NCBI GenBank assembly: GCA_016702305.1
Contig: JADJEH010000009.1
Span: forward strand, 248,001-312,000
DNA from: a bacterium
GTDB lineage: Bacteria > Electryoneota > RPQS01
Direction of reading: 5' to 3'
Length of the DNA stretch: 64,000 nucleotides
Shown here: piece after piece, positions 27,006 to 34,817 of the stretch
Layout of the letters: each line of letters opens with the position of its first letter
Position numbering within the stretch: position 1 is the first letter of the stretch
Position numbers and translations under genes: made by a program
Notes under the pieces: generated by a model
The model's database searches: none
Told to the model about the DNA's origin: nothing
The model's input: the letters and a program-made list of their open reading frames with translations, nothing else

Positions 27006-29030
27006 ATGGCAAAAACCTCGCGCGCTCCCAAGAAGGTCCCCGTCTCTATTCATGATTTCAAGAAGTTTGTCATGCCCAAGTCGCTCGTGGTGTCCCCCGA
27101 CGGCCGACTGGCAGCCTACACACGGTCATGGACGGACGAGAAGCAGAACAAATCCTTTGCTAACCTACATGTGCTTGATTTGAGCACGGGCGAGTCGCGG
27201 CAATGGACCAGCGGTGAACACACGGATCGCCATCCAGTTTGGTCCCGCGACGGACAGTGGCTGACGTTCTTCCGGCATGAGAAGGGCGAAGACCGCATCT
27301 ATCGCGTGCGGCGTGGTCTCGGCACACCGGAATTGCTTTGGAAAGGCCGGGGAGTGCTGGCCGGTCTTGAATGGGGCTGCGAGGATAGCTGTCTGGTGGT
27401 GAAGTTCCGCAAAGCCGATCCGGACAAGGACGCTGAACAGGCGATCGCGGACGGCCGCGTGCCGGAAGGCAAGGCGCCGGTGCTGCGCCGCATCACGCGG
27501 GTCTTCTATAAGCTCGACGGCGCGGGTTTTCTGCCGCAGGACCGCTTCCACTTGTACAAGTTCGACCTGAACTCCAAGCAGTGGTCGCAGCTCACAAAGG
27601 GCGACGCCGACGACGGTTCGTTCGCGATTTCCGCGGACTCAAACGTTGTGGCCTATGTTGCCAACGCGCACAAGGATCCGGATCAGAATCCGTATGACAA
27701 TGACATTTGCCTCATCAATCTTAGGAGCGGCCGCCGGAGCATGGTGGACGGCCCGCAAGGCGAGAAGGGCAGTTTGAGTTTTTCACCCGACGGCAAGTGG
27801 CTGATCTATCTTGGTCATCACAACAAAAAGGACGCGTGGGGCGTCGAGCAGCTGCATCCGTGGCGTGTTGATTTGCGGACGGGGAAGGTCAAGAACCTCA
27901 CGCCGGACTACGATCGTCAAGCGGCGGATCTTGCCTTAGCCGACATCGGTTTCGAGTTTGAAGAGGCGCGTGTGTGCTGGAGCGGCGATTCGAAACACCT
28001 ATTTTACCCGGTTTCGGATCGGGGCGACGTGGTGATTGTGCGGACGCCGGTGAATGGCGGCGAACCGGAGAAGTTCTTCAAGACACCGGGGCAGGCCGCG
28101 CTTTACGACATCCAGAGCAACGTGATGGCGGTACTGCACGCGGACTTCAAGTCCCTGGGAGACATTTACGTTTGCGGCAATGTGCAGAAGGGGGCGGCCT
28201 TTACGCGGGTGCTGCGGCACAATGTCGAGTATCTGAATTCGATAGAGACTGGCAAGGTTCAGGAATTCTGGATATCTTCGACGGATAAAGCGCGAGTGCA
28301 TGCGTTCCTGTTCACACCGGCGGACTTCTCGCCGCGCAAGAAATATCCGGCGGTTCTCTTCATTCATGGCGGTCCGCGCGCGCAATACAGCCGTGTGTTC
28401 TTCCACGAGATGCACATGTTGGCGGCGCAAGGCTATGTCGTGTTATGCCCGAATCCGCGCGGCAGTCAAGGCTATGGCCGGGCGTGGGCCGAGTCCATTG
28501 TCAACGCATGGGGCACGAAGGATTGGGAAGACGTGGACGCTTGCGCCGATTGGCTCGACGACCAGAAGTTTGTCGCCAAGAACCGCGTTGCGATTTGCGG
28601 CGGCAGTTACGGCGGCTATATGACGAATTGGGCGTTGGGACACTCGCGGCGCTTCCGCTGCGGCGTAACGGATCGTTCAGTCGTTGAGATGCGCGCGTTC
28701 GCGGGCACGTCTGACATTGGTTTCTTCGATCACACGGAATTCGGCGGCCACTATTGGGAAAACCCCAAAGGTTATGAACGCATGTCACCGTTGACTTATG
28801 CTGACAAGATTCGTGATCCGCTGCTGATCGTGCATAGTGAGAACGATTTGCGCTGCGCGATCGAGCAGGCCGAGCAGCTTTTCGTGGCCTTGAAGGTGCG
28901 CGGCCGCAAGGTCGAGTTCGTGCGCTTTCCGGAAGAATCGCACGGCCTGTCACGCGGGGGCCGTCCGGACCGGCGGGCAGCGCGCATGGAAGCGTATGTT
29001 GACTGGTTTGCGCGGTACCTGAAGAAATGA
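27006..29030 (+). CDS. S9 family prolyl oligopeptidase / acylaminoacyl-peptidase
   Basis: 674 residues from ATG 27006. N-terminal beta-propeller with TolB-like blades (SPDGRLAAYTRSW, WSRDGQWLTFFR, SPDGKWLIYLG), then an alpha/beta hydrolase domain from about residue 430. Catalytic Ser in GGSYGGYMT, Asp in SENDLRC, His in EESHGLSRGG. No signal peptide is evident, so probably cytoplasmic; it removes dipeptides or acylated residues from peptides. Overlaps tag by four bases (ATGA). Confidence 0.9.
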   Translation: MAKTSRAPKKVPVSIHDFKKFVMPKSLVVSPDGRLAAYTRSWTDEKQNKSFANLHVLDLSTGESRQWTSGEHTDRHPVWSRDGQWLTFFRHEKGEDRIYRVRRGLGTPELLWKGRGVLAGLEWGCEDSCLVVKFRKADPDKDAEQAIADGRVPEGKAPVLRRITRVFYKLDGAGFLPQDRFHLYKFDLNSKQWSQLTKGDADDGSFAISADSNVVAYVANAHKDPDQNPYDNDICLINLRSGRRSMVDGPQGEKGSLSFSPDGKWLIYLGHHNKKDAWGVEQLHPWRVDLRTGKVKNLTPDYDRQAADLALADIGFEFEEARVCWSGDSKHLFYPVSDRGDVVIVRTPVNGGEPEKFFKTPGQAALYDIQSNVMAVLHADFKSLGDIYVCGNVQKGAAFTRVLRHNVEYLNSIETGKVQEFWISSTDKARVHAFLFTPADFSPRKKYPAVLFIHGGPRAQYSRVFFHEMHMLAAQGYVVLCPNPRGSQGYGRAWAESIVNAWGTKDWEDVDACADWLDDQKFVAKNRVAICGGSYGGYMTNWALGHSRRFRCGVTDRSVVEMRAFAGTSDIGFFDHTEFGGHYWENPKGYERMSPLTYADKIRDPLLIVHSENDLRCAIEQAEQLFVALKVRGRKVEFVRFPEESHGLSRGGRPDRRAARMEAYVDWFARYLKK

Positions 29031-29620
29031 ACAAAACAGTTACGCGCTGCGGTTGGCCGGGAGCGGACGAGCTGATGCAGGCCTATCATGATACGGAATG
29101 GGGCGTTCCGGTAACGGACGACCGGAAGCATTTTGAATTTCTGCTGCTGGACGCGTTTCAAGCCGGGCTGTCGTGGCGCACGATTCTGCACAAGCGTGAG
29201 AATTTTCGCAAGGCCTTCGCGGAATTTGATTACAAGCGCGTGGCAAAGTTCGGTGACAAGGAGTTCGCGCGGCTGATGGACGACGCGGGTATCGTGCGCA
29301 ACCGGTTGAAGATACTGGGGACGATTCAGAATGCCAAGATGCTGATTGAAGTTCAGCGCGAGTTCGGGAGCTTCAATGAGTATATCTGGCAATTTACGAA
29401 GGGCAAGCAAATCAACAGCAAGATCGAGACCATGAAGCAGATTCCGGCCAAGACGGCAGTGTCGGATGCGATGAGCAAGGATCTGTTGTCGCGCGGTTTC
29501 AAATTTGTGGGCTCGACGATCTGTTATGCGTACATGCAAGCGGCGGGGATGGTGAACGATCATGAGACGAGCTGTTTCCGGCACAAGGCCTGCGCGGCGC
29601 TGGCGCGGAAGATGAAGTAG
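29027..29620 (+). CDS. tag: DNA-3-methyladenine glycosylase I
   Basis: 197 residues. Excises 3-methyladenine from alkylated DNA. Family landmarks: TRCGWPG at the N-terminus with the zinc Cys, YHDTEWGVP, LLLDAFQAGLSWRTIL, and the C-terminal zinc ligands in VNDHETSCFRH. The first codon lies within the stop of the S9 peptidase gene. Confidence 0.94.
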   Translation: MNKTVTRCGWPGADELMQAYHDTEWGVPVTDDRKHFEFLLLDAFQAGLSWRTILHKRENFRKAFAEFDYKRVAKFGDKEFARLMDDAGIVRNRLKILGTIQNAKMLIEVQREFGSFNEYIWQFTKGKQINSKIETMKQIPAKTAVSDAMSKDLLSRGFKFVGSTICYAYMQAAGMVNDHETSCFRHKACAALARKMK

Positions 29621-29634
29621 ACGTTTGTCACGGA

Positions 29635-30207
29635 ATGAGGGTTATGCGAATTGCACTGCTACCCGGCTCCCTGCGAGCCGGTTCTTATAACCGCAAGTTG
29701 GCGCGCGTGGCGGCTGATGTTTTGGCCGGGCGGGGCGTCGAGACGGACTATGTTGATTTGAAAGAGCACCCCATGCCGCCTTACGACGGCGACATCGAAG
29801 CGGCGAGCGGGCTGCCGGACGCATGCTGGAAATTCAAGGCGCGTATTGCGGCGGCCCATGCCGTGGTGATCGCAAGTCCGGAATATAGCGGCGGCATTCC
29901 GGGAACGCTCAAGAACGTGCTCGATTGGAGCACCCGCGGCGGGTCGAATCCGTGGGACGGCAAGGTCGTGCTGTTAATGGGTACGTCAGGTGGTCCATGG
30001 GGGACGAATCGCATGCTGCCCGCGCTGCGGCAGGTGATGGCGATCATGGGAGCGGTTGTTATTCCGCAGTCGGTGACCATACCGAACGCGGGTAAAGTGT
30101 GGGATGAAAGCGGTGCGCTGTTGGATGAGACTCTGCCCGGCCGGGTGGAGAAGGTGCTGGGGAATTTGTTGAATGTTACGCAGAAAATGACCGGAGAGCG
30201 ACTTTAG
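29635..30207 (+). CDS. NADPH-dependent FMN reductase family protein
   Basis: 190 residues with a flavodoxin-like fold. GSLRAGSYNRKLA (about residues 11-23) binds the FMN phosphate, and SPEYSGGIPGTLKNVLDW (about 81-98) is the family signature shared by chromate, quinone and azo reductases. The ATG at 29635 is used; an ATG three codons later is possible. The natural acceptor is unknown. TypA starts two bases after its stop. Confidence 0.88.
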   Translation: MRVMRIALLPGSLRAGSYNRKLARVAADVLAGRGVETDYVDLKEHPMPPYDGDIEAASGLPDACWKFKARIAAAHAVVIASPEYSGGIPGTLKNVLDWSTRGGSNPWDGKVVLLMGTSGGPWGTNRMLPALRQVMAIMGAVVIPQSVTIPNAGKVWDESGALLDETLPGRVEKVLGNLLNVTQKMTGERL

Positions 30208-30209
30208 AG

Positions 30210-32051
30210 ATGGCGATTAAGACCCGCGACAATATTCGCAACGTGGCCATCATTGCCCACGTTGACCATGGTAAGACGACGTTGGTGGACGCGATGCTGC
30301 ATCAGGCCGGGGTGTTCCGCGACAATCAGCACGTGGCTGAACGCGTGATGGACAAGCTCGATCTCGAACGGGAGAAGGGGATCACGATTCTGTCGAAGAA
30401 CACTACGATTCGCTGGCAGGATAATATCATCAATATTCTCGATACGCCGGGGCACGCGGACTTCGGCGGTCAGGTGCAGCGCGTGTTGCGCATGGTGGAC
30501 GGCTGCTTGCTGCTGGTGGATGCCAGCGAAGGGCCGCTGCCGCAAACGCGGTATGTGCTGTTGAACGCGCTCGAATTGGGCCTGTCGCCCATCGTGGTCA
30601 TCAACAAGATTGACCGTCCGGATGCGCGGATTGGGGAGGTGCTTGACGAAGTGCTGGAGCTGTTCCTTGATTTGGACGCGAGCGAAGAGCAGTGCCATTT
30701 CCCGGTGGTTTATACGAACGCAAAGCTGGGCACAGCGACGCTCGACCTTGCTACGCCGGGCGATAATCTGATGCCGCTATTCAAGCTGATTTTCGACAAG
30801 GTTCCGGCACCGCAATATGACGACGAGGCACCGCTTCAGTTGCAGGTCACGACGCTTGACTATAGCGATTACGTGGGCCGCATCGGGATTGGCCGCATCG
30901 CTAACGGCACGATCAAGCAGGCGGAGCAGGTGACGCTGATAAAGAACGACGGCACACGGTCACAGGCGAAGGTCACACAGCTTTATACCTATGAAGGTTT
31001 GGCGCGAGTGGACGCGAAGTCAGCGTGGGCGGGTGAGATCGTAGCTGTTGCGGGGTTGGAGAACATGGATATCGGCGACACGGTGACATCGTTGACGGAT
31101 CCTCGTCCGCTGCCGCCGCTGAAGATTGACGAACCGACTCTGGAGATGGTCTTCGGCGTCAATACATCTCCGTTCCAGGGTCGTGAAGGGACATACGTCA
31201 CGACGCGGCAGATTCGCGACCGTCTGTTCAAAGAGATACAGGGCAATCCGGCACTGCGAGTTGAAGACTCGGAGACGTTGGAAGGCTATCGTGTATATGG
31301 CCGCGGTGAATTGCAGATGGCGATCTTGATCGAGACGATGCGGCGAGAGGGATATGAATTGGCAGTCGGCAAGCCGCGTGTTCTGTTCAAAACGGTTGAA
31401 GGTAAGAAGGTCGAGCCATACGAAATGGTCCTGATGGATTGCCCCGAGGAATTTGTCGGGGTGGTCACGAGCACCTTGGGCATGCGCCGTGGGCGAATGA
31501 CGCACATGACGGATCACGCGACGGGCTGGGTCCGGCTTTCGTTTGAGATACCCATGCGCGGGTTGATCGGCATTCGCCCGATTATGTTGACGATGACGCG
31601 CGGGACAGCGATCATGAATACGCAGTTCCTGGATTATCGTCCGGTGGAAGGCGAAGTGCGGCAGCGCGCCAACGGCGTGTTGATCGCGGATCGTGAGGGT
31701 CGTGTGACTGAATACGCGTTGAATAGTTTGCAGGATCGCGGGGAGGTGTTCGTTGCGCCGGGCACTCATGTTTATGAGGGGATGATCTGCGGCGAGAATT
31801 CGCGCGACAACGATCTGGTGGTAAACATTGTGCGCGAGAAGAAACTGACCAACATGCGGGCATCGGGAACGGATGAGAGCTATAAGATCGCTCCGCCGCG
31901 GCCGATGTCGCTGGAAGAAGCGATTGCCTTTATCAACGAAGACGAACTTGTGGAAGTGACCCCTCAGAGTATTCGGTTGCGCAAGTACTACCTGAAAGAG
32001 GAAGAGCGCAAGCAGGCGGCCAAGCGGGCGGGCATGCACGGGATTGTGTAG
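30210..32051 (+). CDS. typA: Translational GTPase TypA/BipA
   Basis: 613 residues, the family's usual length. GTPase with G1 AHVDHGKTT, G3 DTPGHADFGG, G4 NKIDRPDAR; then domain II, EF-G-like domains III and V (RPIMLTMTRG..., GEVFVAPG) and the BipA-specific C-terminal domain (NMRASGTDE ... IRLRKYYL). Ribosome-associated assembly and stress factor. An excellent terminator follows. Confidence 0.96.
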   Translation: MAIKTRDNIRNVAIIAHVDHGKTTLVDAMLHQAGVFRDNQHVAERVMDKLDLEREKGITILSKNTTIRWQDNIINILDTPGHADFGGQVQRVLRMVDGCLLLVDASEGPLPQTRYVLLNALELGLSPIVVINKIDRPDARIGEVLDEVLELFLDLDASEEQCHFPVVYTNAKLGTATLDLATPGDNLMPLFKLIFDKVPAPQYDDEAPLQLQVTTLDYSDYVGRIGIGRIANGTIKQAEQVTLIKNDGTRSQAKVTQLYTYEGLARVDAKSAWAGEIVAVAGLENMDIGDTVTSLTDPRPLPPLKIDEPTLEMVFGVNTSPFQGREGTYVTTRQIRDRLFKEIQGNPALRVEDSETLEGYRVYGRGELQMAILIETMRREGYELAVGKPRVLFKTVEGKKVEPYEMVLMDCPEEFVGVVTSTLGMRRGRMTHMTDHATGWVRLSFEIPMRGLIGIRPIMLTMTRGTAIMNTQFLDYRPVEGEVRQRANGVLIADREGRVTEYALNSLQDRGEVFVAPGTHVYEGMICGENSRDNDLVVNIVREKKLTNMRASGTDESYKIAPPRPMSLEEAIAFINEDELVEVTPQSIRLRKYYLKEEERKQAAKRAGMHGIV

Positions 32052-32080
32052 GGCTTACACTTGTTTATACAATAAGTTGG

Positions 32081-32113
32081 AAAGCGGGCAGCCACCGGGT
32101 GCCCGCTTTTTTT
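32081..32113 (+). terminator. Rho-independent terminator after typA
   Basis: AAAGCGGGCA (32081-32090) pairs with TGCCCGCTTT (32100-32109) and runs into seven T. Confidence 0.92.
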
Positions 32114-32234
32114 GCCATTTGCGGCGGTAAATCTTACAAAATATGTCGTATTCTGTTGCGATTTTGACCCTGCACGGCGTATATTGGGGATGGAAAGACA
32201 ACGGATTAGAAATCAGCAATAATGGAGCAGTAAG

Positions 32235-33314
32235 ATGAATCTTCAGCGATGGATATTAGTGGCCCTTGTGACGATGTGCGTCACGGCCCAGGCGACGGTT
32301 CGGACGGTGAATCAGTTTGGGACGGCGGCGTTTTCGACTGTGCAGGCGGCGATAAACGCGGCGGTGACGGGCGATACGATTTTGATTGCCCCGGGTACAT
32401 ATGCAGAGAACCTGATCGTCTCGGGCAAAGTCTTGAACGTAATTGGCGCGGGGTGGGATCTTTCCATAGTTAGTGGACAATATCAGATTGGGAGCAACAC
32501 CGGAGGATCCGTGACCGAGGGCCTTTACCTCTTTACGGGCGGCCAGACATTTGTTGTAACGCAATTGACGGCGGATTCTTCAACGGTACGTCGCTGTCGG
32601 ATAAGAGGCGGAGGTACTACTGTAAATCTCGCCGCCACTCGTCGCTACTTTGTCGAAGACTGTCAAATCACTTCCGATGCCAACGGTATTCTGATTTCGG
32701 TTCCGACGGCGATTAATGCTACATTGGTTGTTAAGGGCTGTGTTTTAAGTTACCTTAGCGCCTCACAGGGAAGCACGATCTACTTCAATGGCATAAACGG
32801 CAGTCCGGTAGAAATCACGAATTGCACGTTTGTCAGTGTTCGCAATCCGTTCAATTTAACTGGTTCACAGCCAGTGATTGCGATCAATAACATTTTCTAC
32901 GACTGGACGGCGACGCCGACGTGGGGGACATTCTTAGCGGGCAGTGTCTTTGACTACAATGCGAGCGATGCAACGGCTCCGGCTATTCCGGGTTCGTTTA
33001 CCAATCATATCTTGCTTGGCGCAAACGATCCATTTGTGAACTATGACGAGGCGCTGAATTTCCAAGACGTGATCAGCGATTTGCATTTGAACGGAGGCGC
33101 GGGTGGACTGGCCCTGACGGATACGGGTCATCCGCTGATTTTTGATGTGGATGCAACGCGCTCAGATGTGGGCGCATACGGCGGTCCACGTCCGTTGGTG
33201 GACTTTGGCATACCGGCATTCCCGTTTGTGACCTCGCTGACCGTTCCCAGTCTGATTGAGTCGGGCGATGATCTGAACGTCAATTCGACGGGCCGCGTTG
33301 GACCCCGATACTAA
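32235..33314 (+). CDS. Secreted right-handed beta-helix protein
   Basis: 359 residues. Signal peptide ILVALVTMCVTAQA (cleavage near 20), then the opening TVNQFGTAAFSTVQAAINAA... GDTILIAPGTYAENL that is typical of pectate-lyase-like/NosD beta-helix proteins, repeated short strands with Asn ladders (VVKGCVLSYL, VEITNCTFVSV) and the closing DVGAYGGP block. Extracellular or outer-surface location is expected. No T9SS tail; it ends at GRVGPRY. The next gene starts 21 bases downstream, so both are likely exported together. Confidence 0.75.
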   Translation: MNLQRWILVALVTMCVTAQATVRTVNQFGTAAFSTVQAAINAAVTGDTILIAPGTYAENLIVSGKVLNVIGAGWDLSIVSGQYQIGSNTGGSVTEGLYLFTGGQTFVVTQLTADSSTVRRCRIRGGGTTVNLAATRRYFVEDCQITSDANGILISVPTAINATLVVKGCVLSYLSASQGSTIYFNGINGSPVEITNCTFVSVRNPFNLTGSQPVIAINNIFYDWTATPTWGTFLAGSVFDYNASDATAPAIPGSFTNHILLGANDPFVNYDEALNFQDVISDLHLNGGAGGLALTDTGHPLIFDVDATRSDVGAYGGPRPLVDFGIPAFPFVTSLTVPSLIESGDDLNVNSTGRVGPRY

Positions 33315-33335
33315 TCACACTCAGGAGGATTTCTG

Positions 33336-34571
33336 ATGAGACTCTTGAGTTTCTGGCTCGGTGTGATGATGATGGTCACGGGATCGTTTGCCGTGACGAT
33401 CACGCAGGCTGAGTATTTTGTGGATACGGATCCGGGGCATGGCGCGGGAACGGCGATTGCGATTACGAGCGGAGAAACGGTTTCGATTTCAGGGTTAAAT
33501 GTATCTTCGATAGGTTTGACCGCGAATCGAGCGCATCGCCTGTTCTTACGATACAAGTCGAGCGAAAACGCCTGGACCATTGCTGAAGGGCGGTACTTCT
33601 ATCCACTTGCCGCGCAAAGCGGCTCAGTGACGCAGGATGATATTGTGCAGGCGGAGTATTGGTTTGACGCCTTGCCTTCGACATTTGTGGACTTGACGGA
33701 TGCTTCAAATATCGTGTATCCGGCGCTGATTCCCACGACAGGGCTTACAACCAATGCGCTACATCGTTTCTTTGTGCGGTTTCAGGATGAAAATGGAAAT
33801 TGGACGATTCCTGAGGGCCGCTACTTCTTCATCATTGTCGGTGCGAGTGGCACAATTGAGATCAAGAACGTGACGGCACTGGAATACTGGCTGGATAGCA
33901 ACGCCCCGACGCTGGTGGATATTGCCGATGCACCGACAGGCAGTTTCGCACAGATGATTCCTGCGGGGACTGAAAATGGAATTCATACTTTCAACACGCG
34001 CTATCGTGACGAAGATGGCGTGTTCAGTATGACGGAGACCAGGCGGTTTGTGTTGATCTCGCAATCATCGTCGAACTATACGCCGAAGACGATCGTGGCC
34101 TGCGAGTATTTCATCAACGGCAATCCGGCTCCGGGCGGCGGCATTGCTCTGCCGACACCGACGGACGGCGCGTACGATGAAGGGCAGGAAGAGAATGCCG
34201 TGGTAGTAACGAATCTGCCGACGGGCTACCACCTCTTTTGCATTCGCTATCAGGATAGCGAAGGGCTTTGGACGTCCGCGTATTGCGACTCAGTGGTGAC
34301 CACGCCGATTTTGGTCATTCAACGCTCGGGGAGTGACATTTTGCTGACGTGGCAGGCGGATCCGCTGAACGTGCCGTTTCACATCTTCCGTTCGGCGGAA
34401 ACGGCCGGACCGTTCACCGAAATCGGCACGAGCAATACATTGAGCTATACCGATCCGGGGATGGTGGATTCGGCGGCAACGCGCAAGACCTATTACGTCA
34501 CGACGACGCCGGGGGTCATGAGTTCGTTTCGTTTGCCGTTGGAACCGGGCGGTGCGGTGCAGCAGAAATAG
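33336..34571 (+). CDS. Secreted four-repeat protein with fibronectin-like end
   Basis: 411 residues. Signal peptide to about residue 20, then four tandem modules of about 80-90 residues. Each begins with an (A)EYxxDxxP motif (QAEYFVDTDPG, QAEYWFDALPS, ALEYWLDSNAP, ACEYFINGNPA) and closes with a HxFxxRYxDExGxWTxxExRxF motif. The last about 85 residues (VIQRSGSDILLTWQ...) resemble a fibronectin type III domain. Modules of this kind occur in surface proteins of FCB bacteria; function unknown. Good AGGAGG ribosome site and a strong terminator downstream. Confidence 0.7.
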   Translation: MRLLSFWLGVMMMVTGSFAVTITQAEYFVDTDPGHGAGTAIAITSGETVSISGLNVSSIGLTANRAHRLFLRYKSSENAWTIAEGRYFYPLAAQSGSVTQDDIVQAEYWFDALPSTFVDLTDASNIVYPALIPTTGLTTNALHRFFVRFQDENGNWTIPEGRYFFIIVGASGTIEIKNVTALEYWLDSNAPTLVDIADAPTGSFAQMIPAGTENGIHTFNTRYRDEDGVFSMTETRRFVLISQSSSNYTPKTIVACEYFINGNPAPGGGIALPTPTDGAYDEGQEENAVVVTNLPTGYHLFCIRYQDSEGLWTSAYCDSVVTTPILVIQRSGSDILLTWQADPLNVPFHIFRSAETAGPFTEIGTSNTLSYTDPGMVDSAATRKTYYVTTTPGVMSSFRLPLEPGGAVQQK

Positions 34572-34596
34572 CCGCGGCGTAACTCACGCCTCTCAG

Positions 34597-34634
34597 AGCC
34601 CACGCGGAATTCCGCGTGGGCTTTTGTTTTTTTT
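34597..34634 (+). terminator. Rho-independent terminator
   Basis: An 11-bp perfect stem (34597-34607 with 34612-34622), loop AATT, then ttttgtttttttt. Confidence 0.95.
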
Positions 34635-34817
34635 GAACTATGCAAGGCAGAATGTTTGACTGATGTTTGTTTTATGTGAGATTGCAGAATACTCACGAAT
34701 GTGTGACAGTCCGCGCATGGATTACTAACGAGCAGGACACGAGAGTGGACTATGTTTCGTTGTTGCGAAAGGTGATTTCGGGCAAAATCAGAAACACGAA
34801 CGAACACGGAGAGAACA

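Noticed and set aside
31020..32039. An open frame opposite typA
   Set aside because: Shadow of a highly conserved GTPase; no homology-like motifs.
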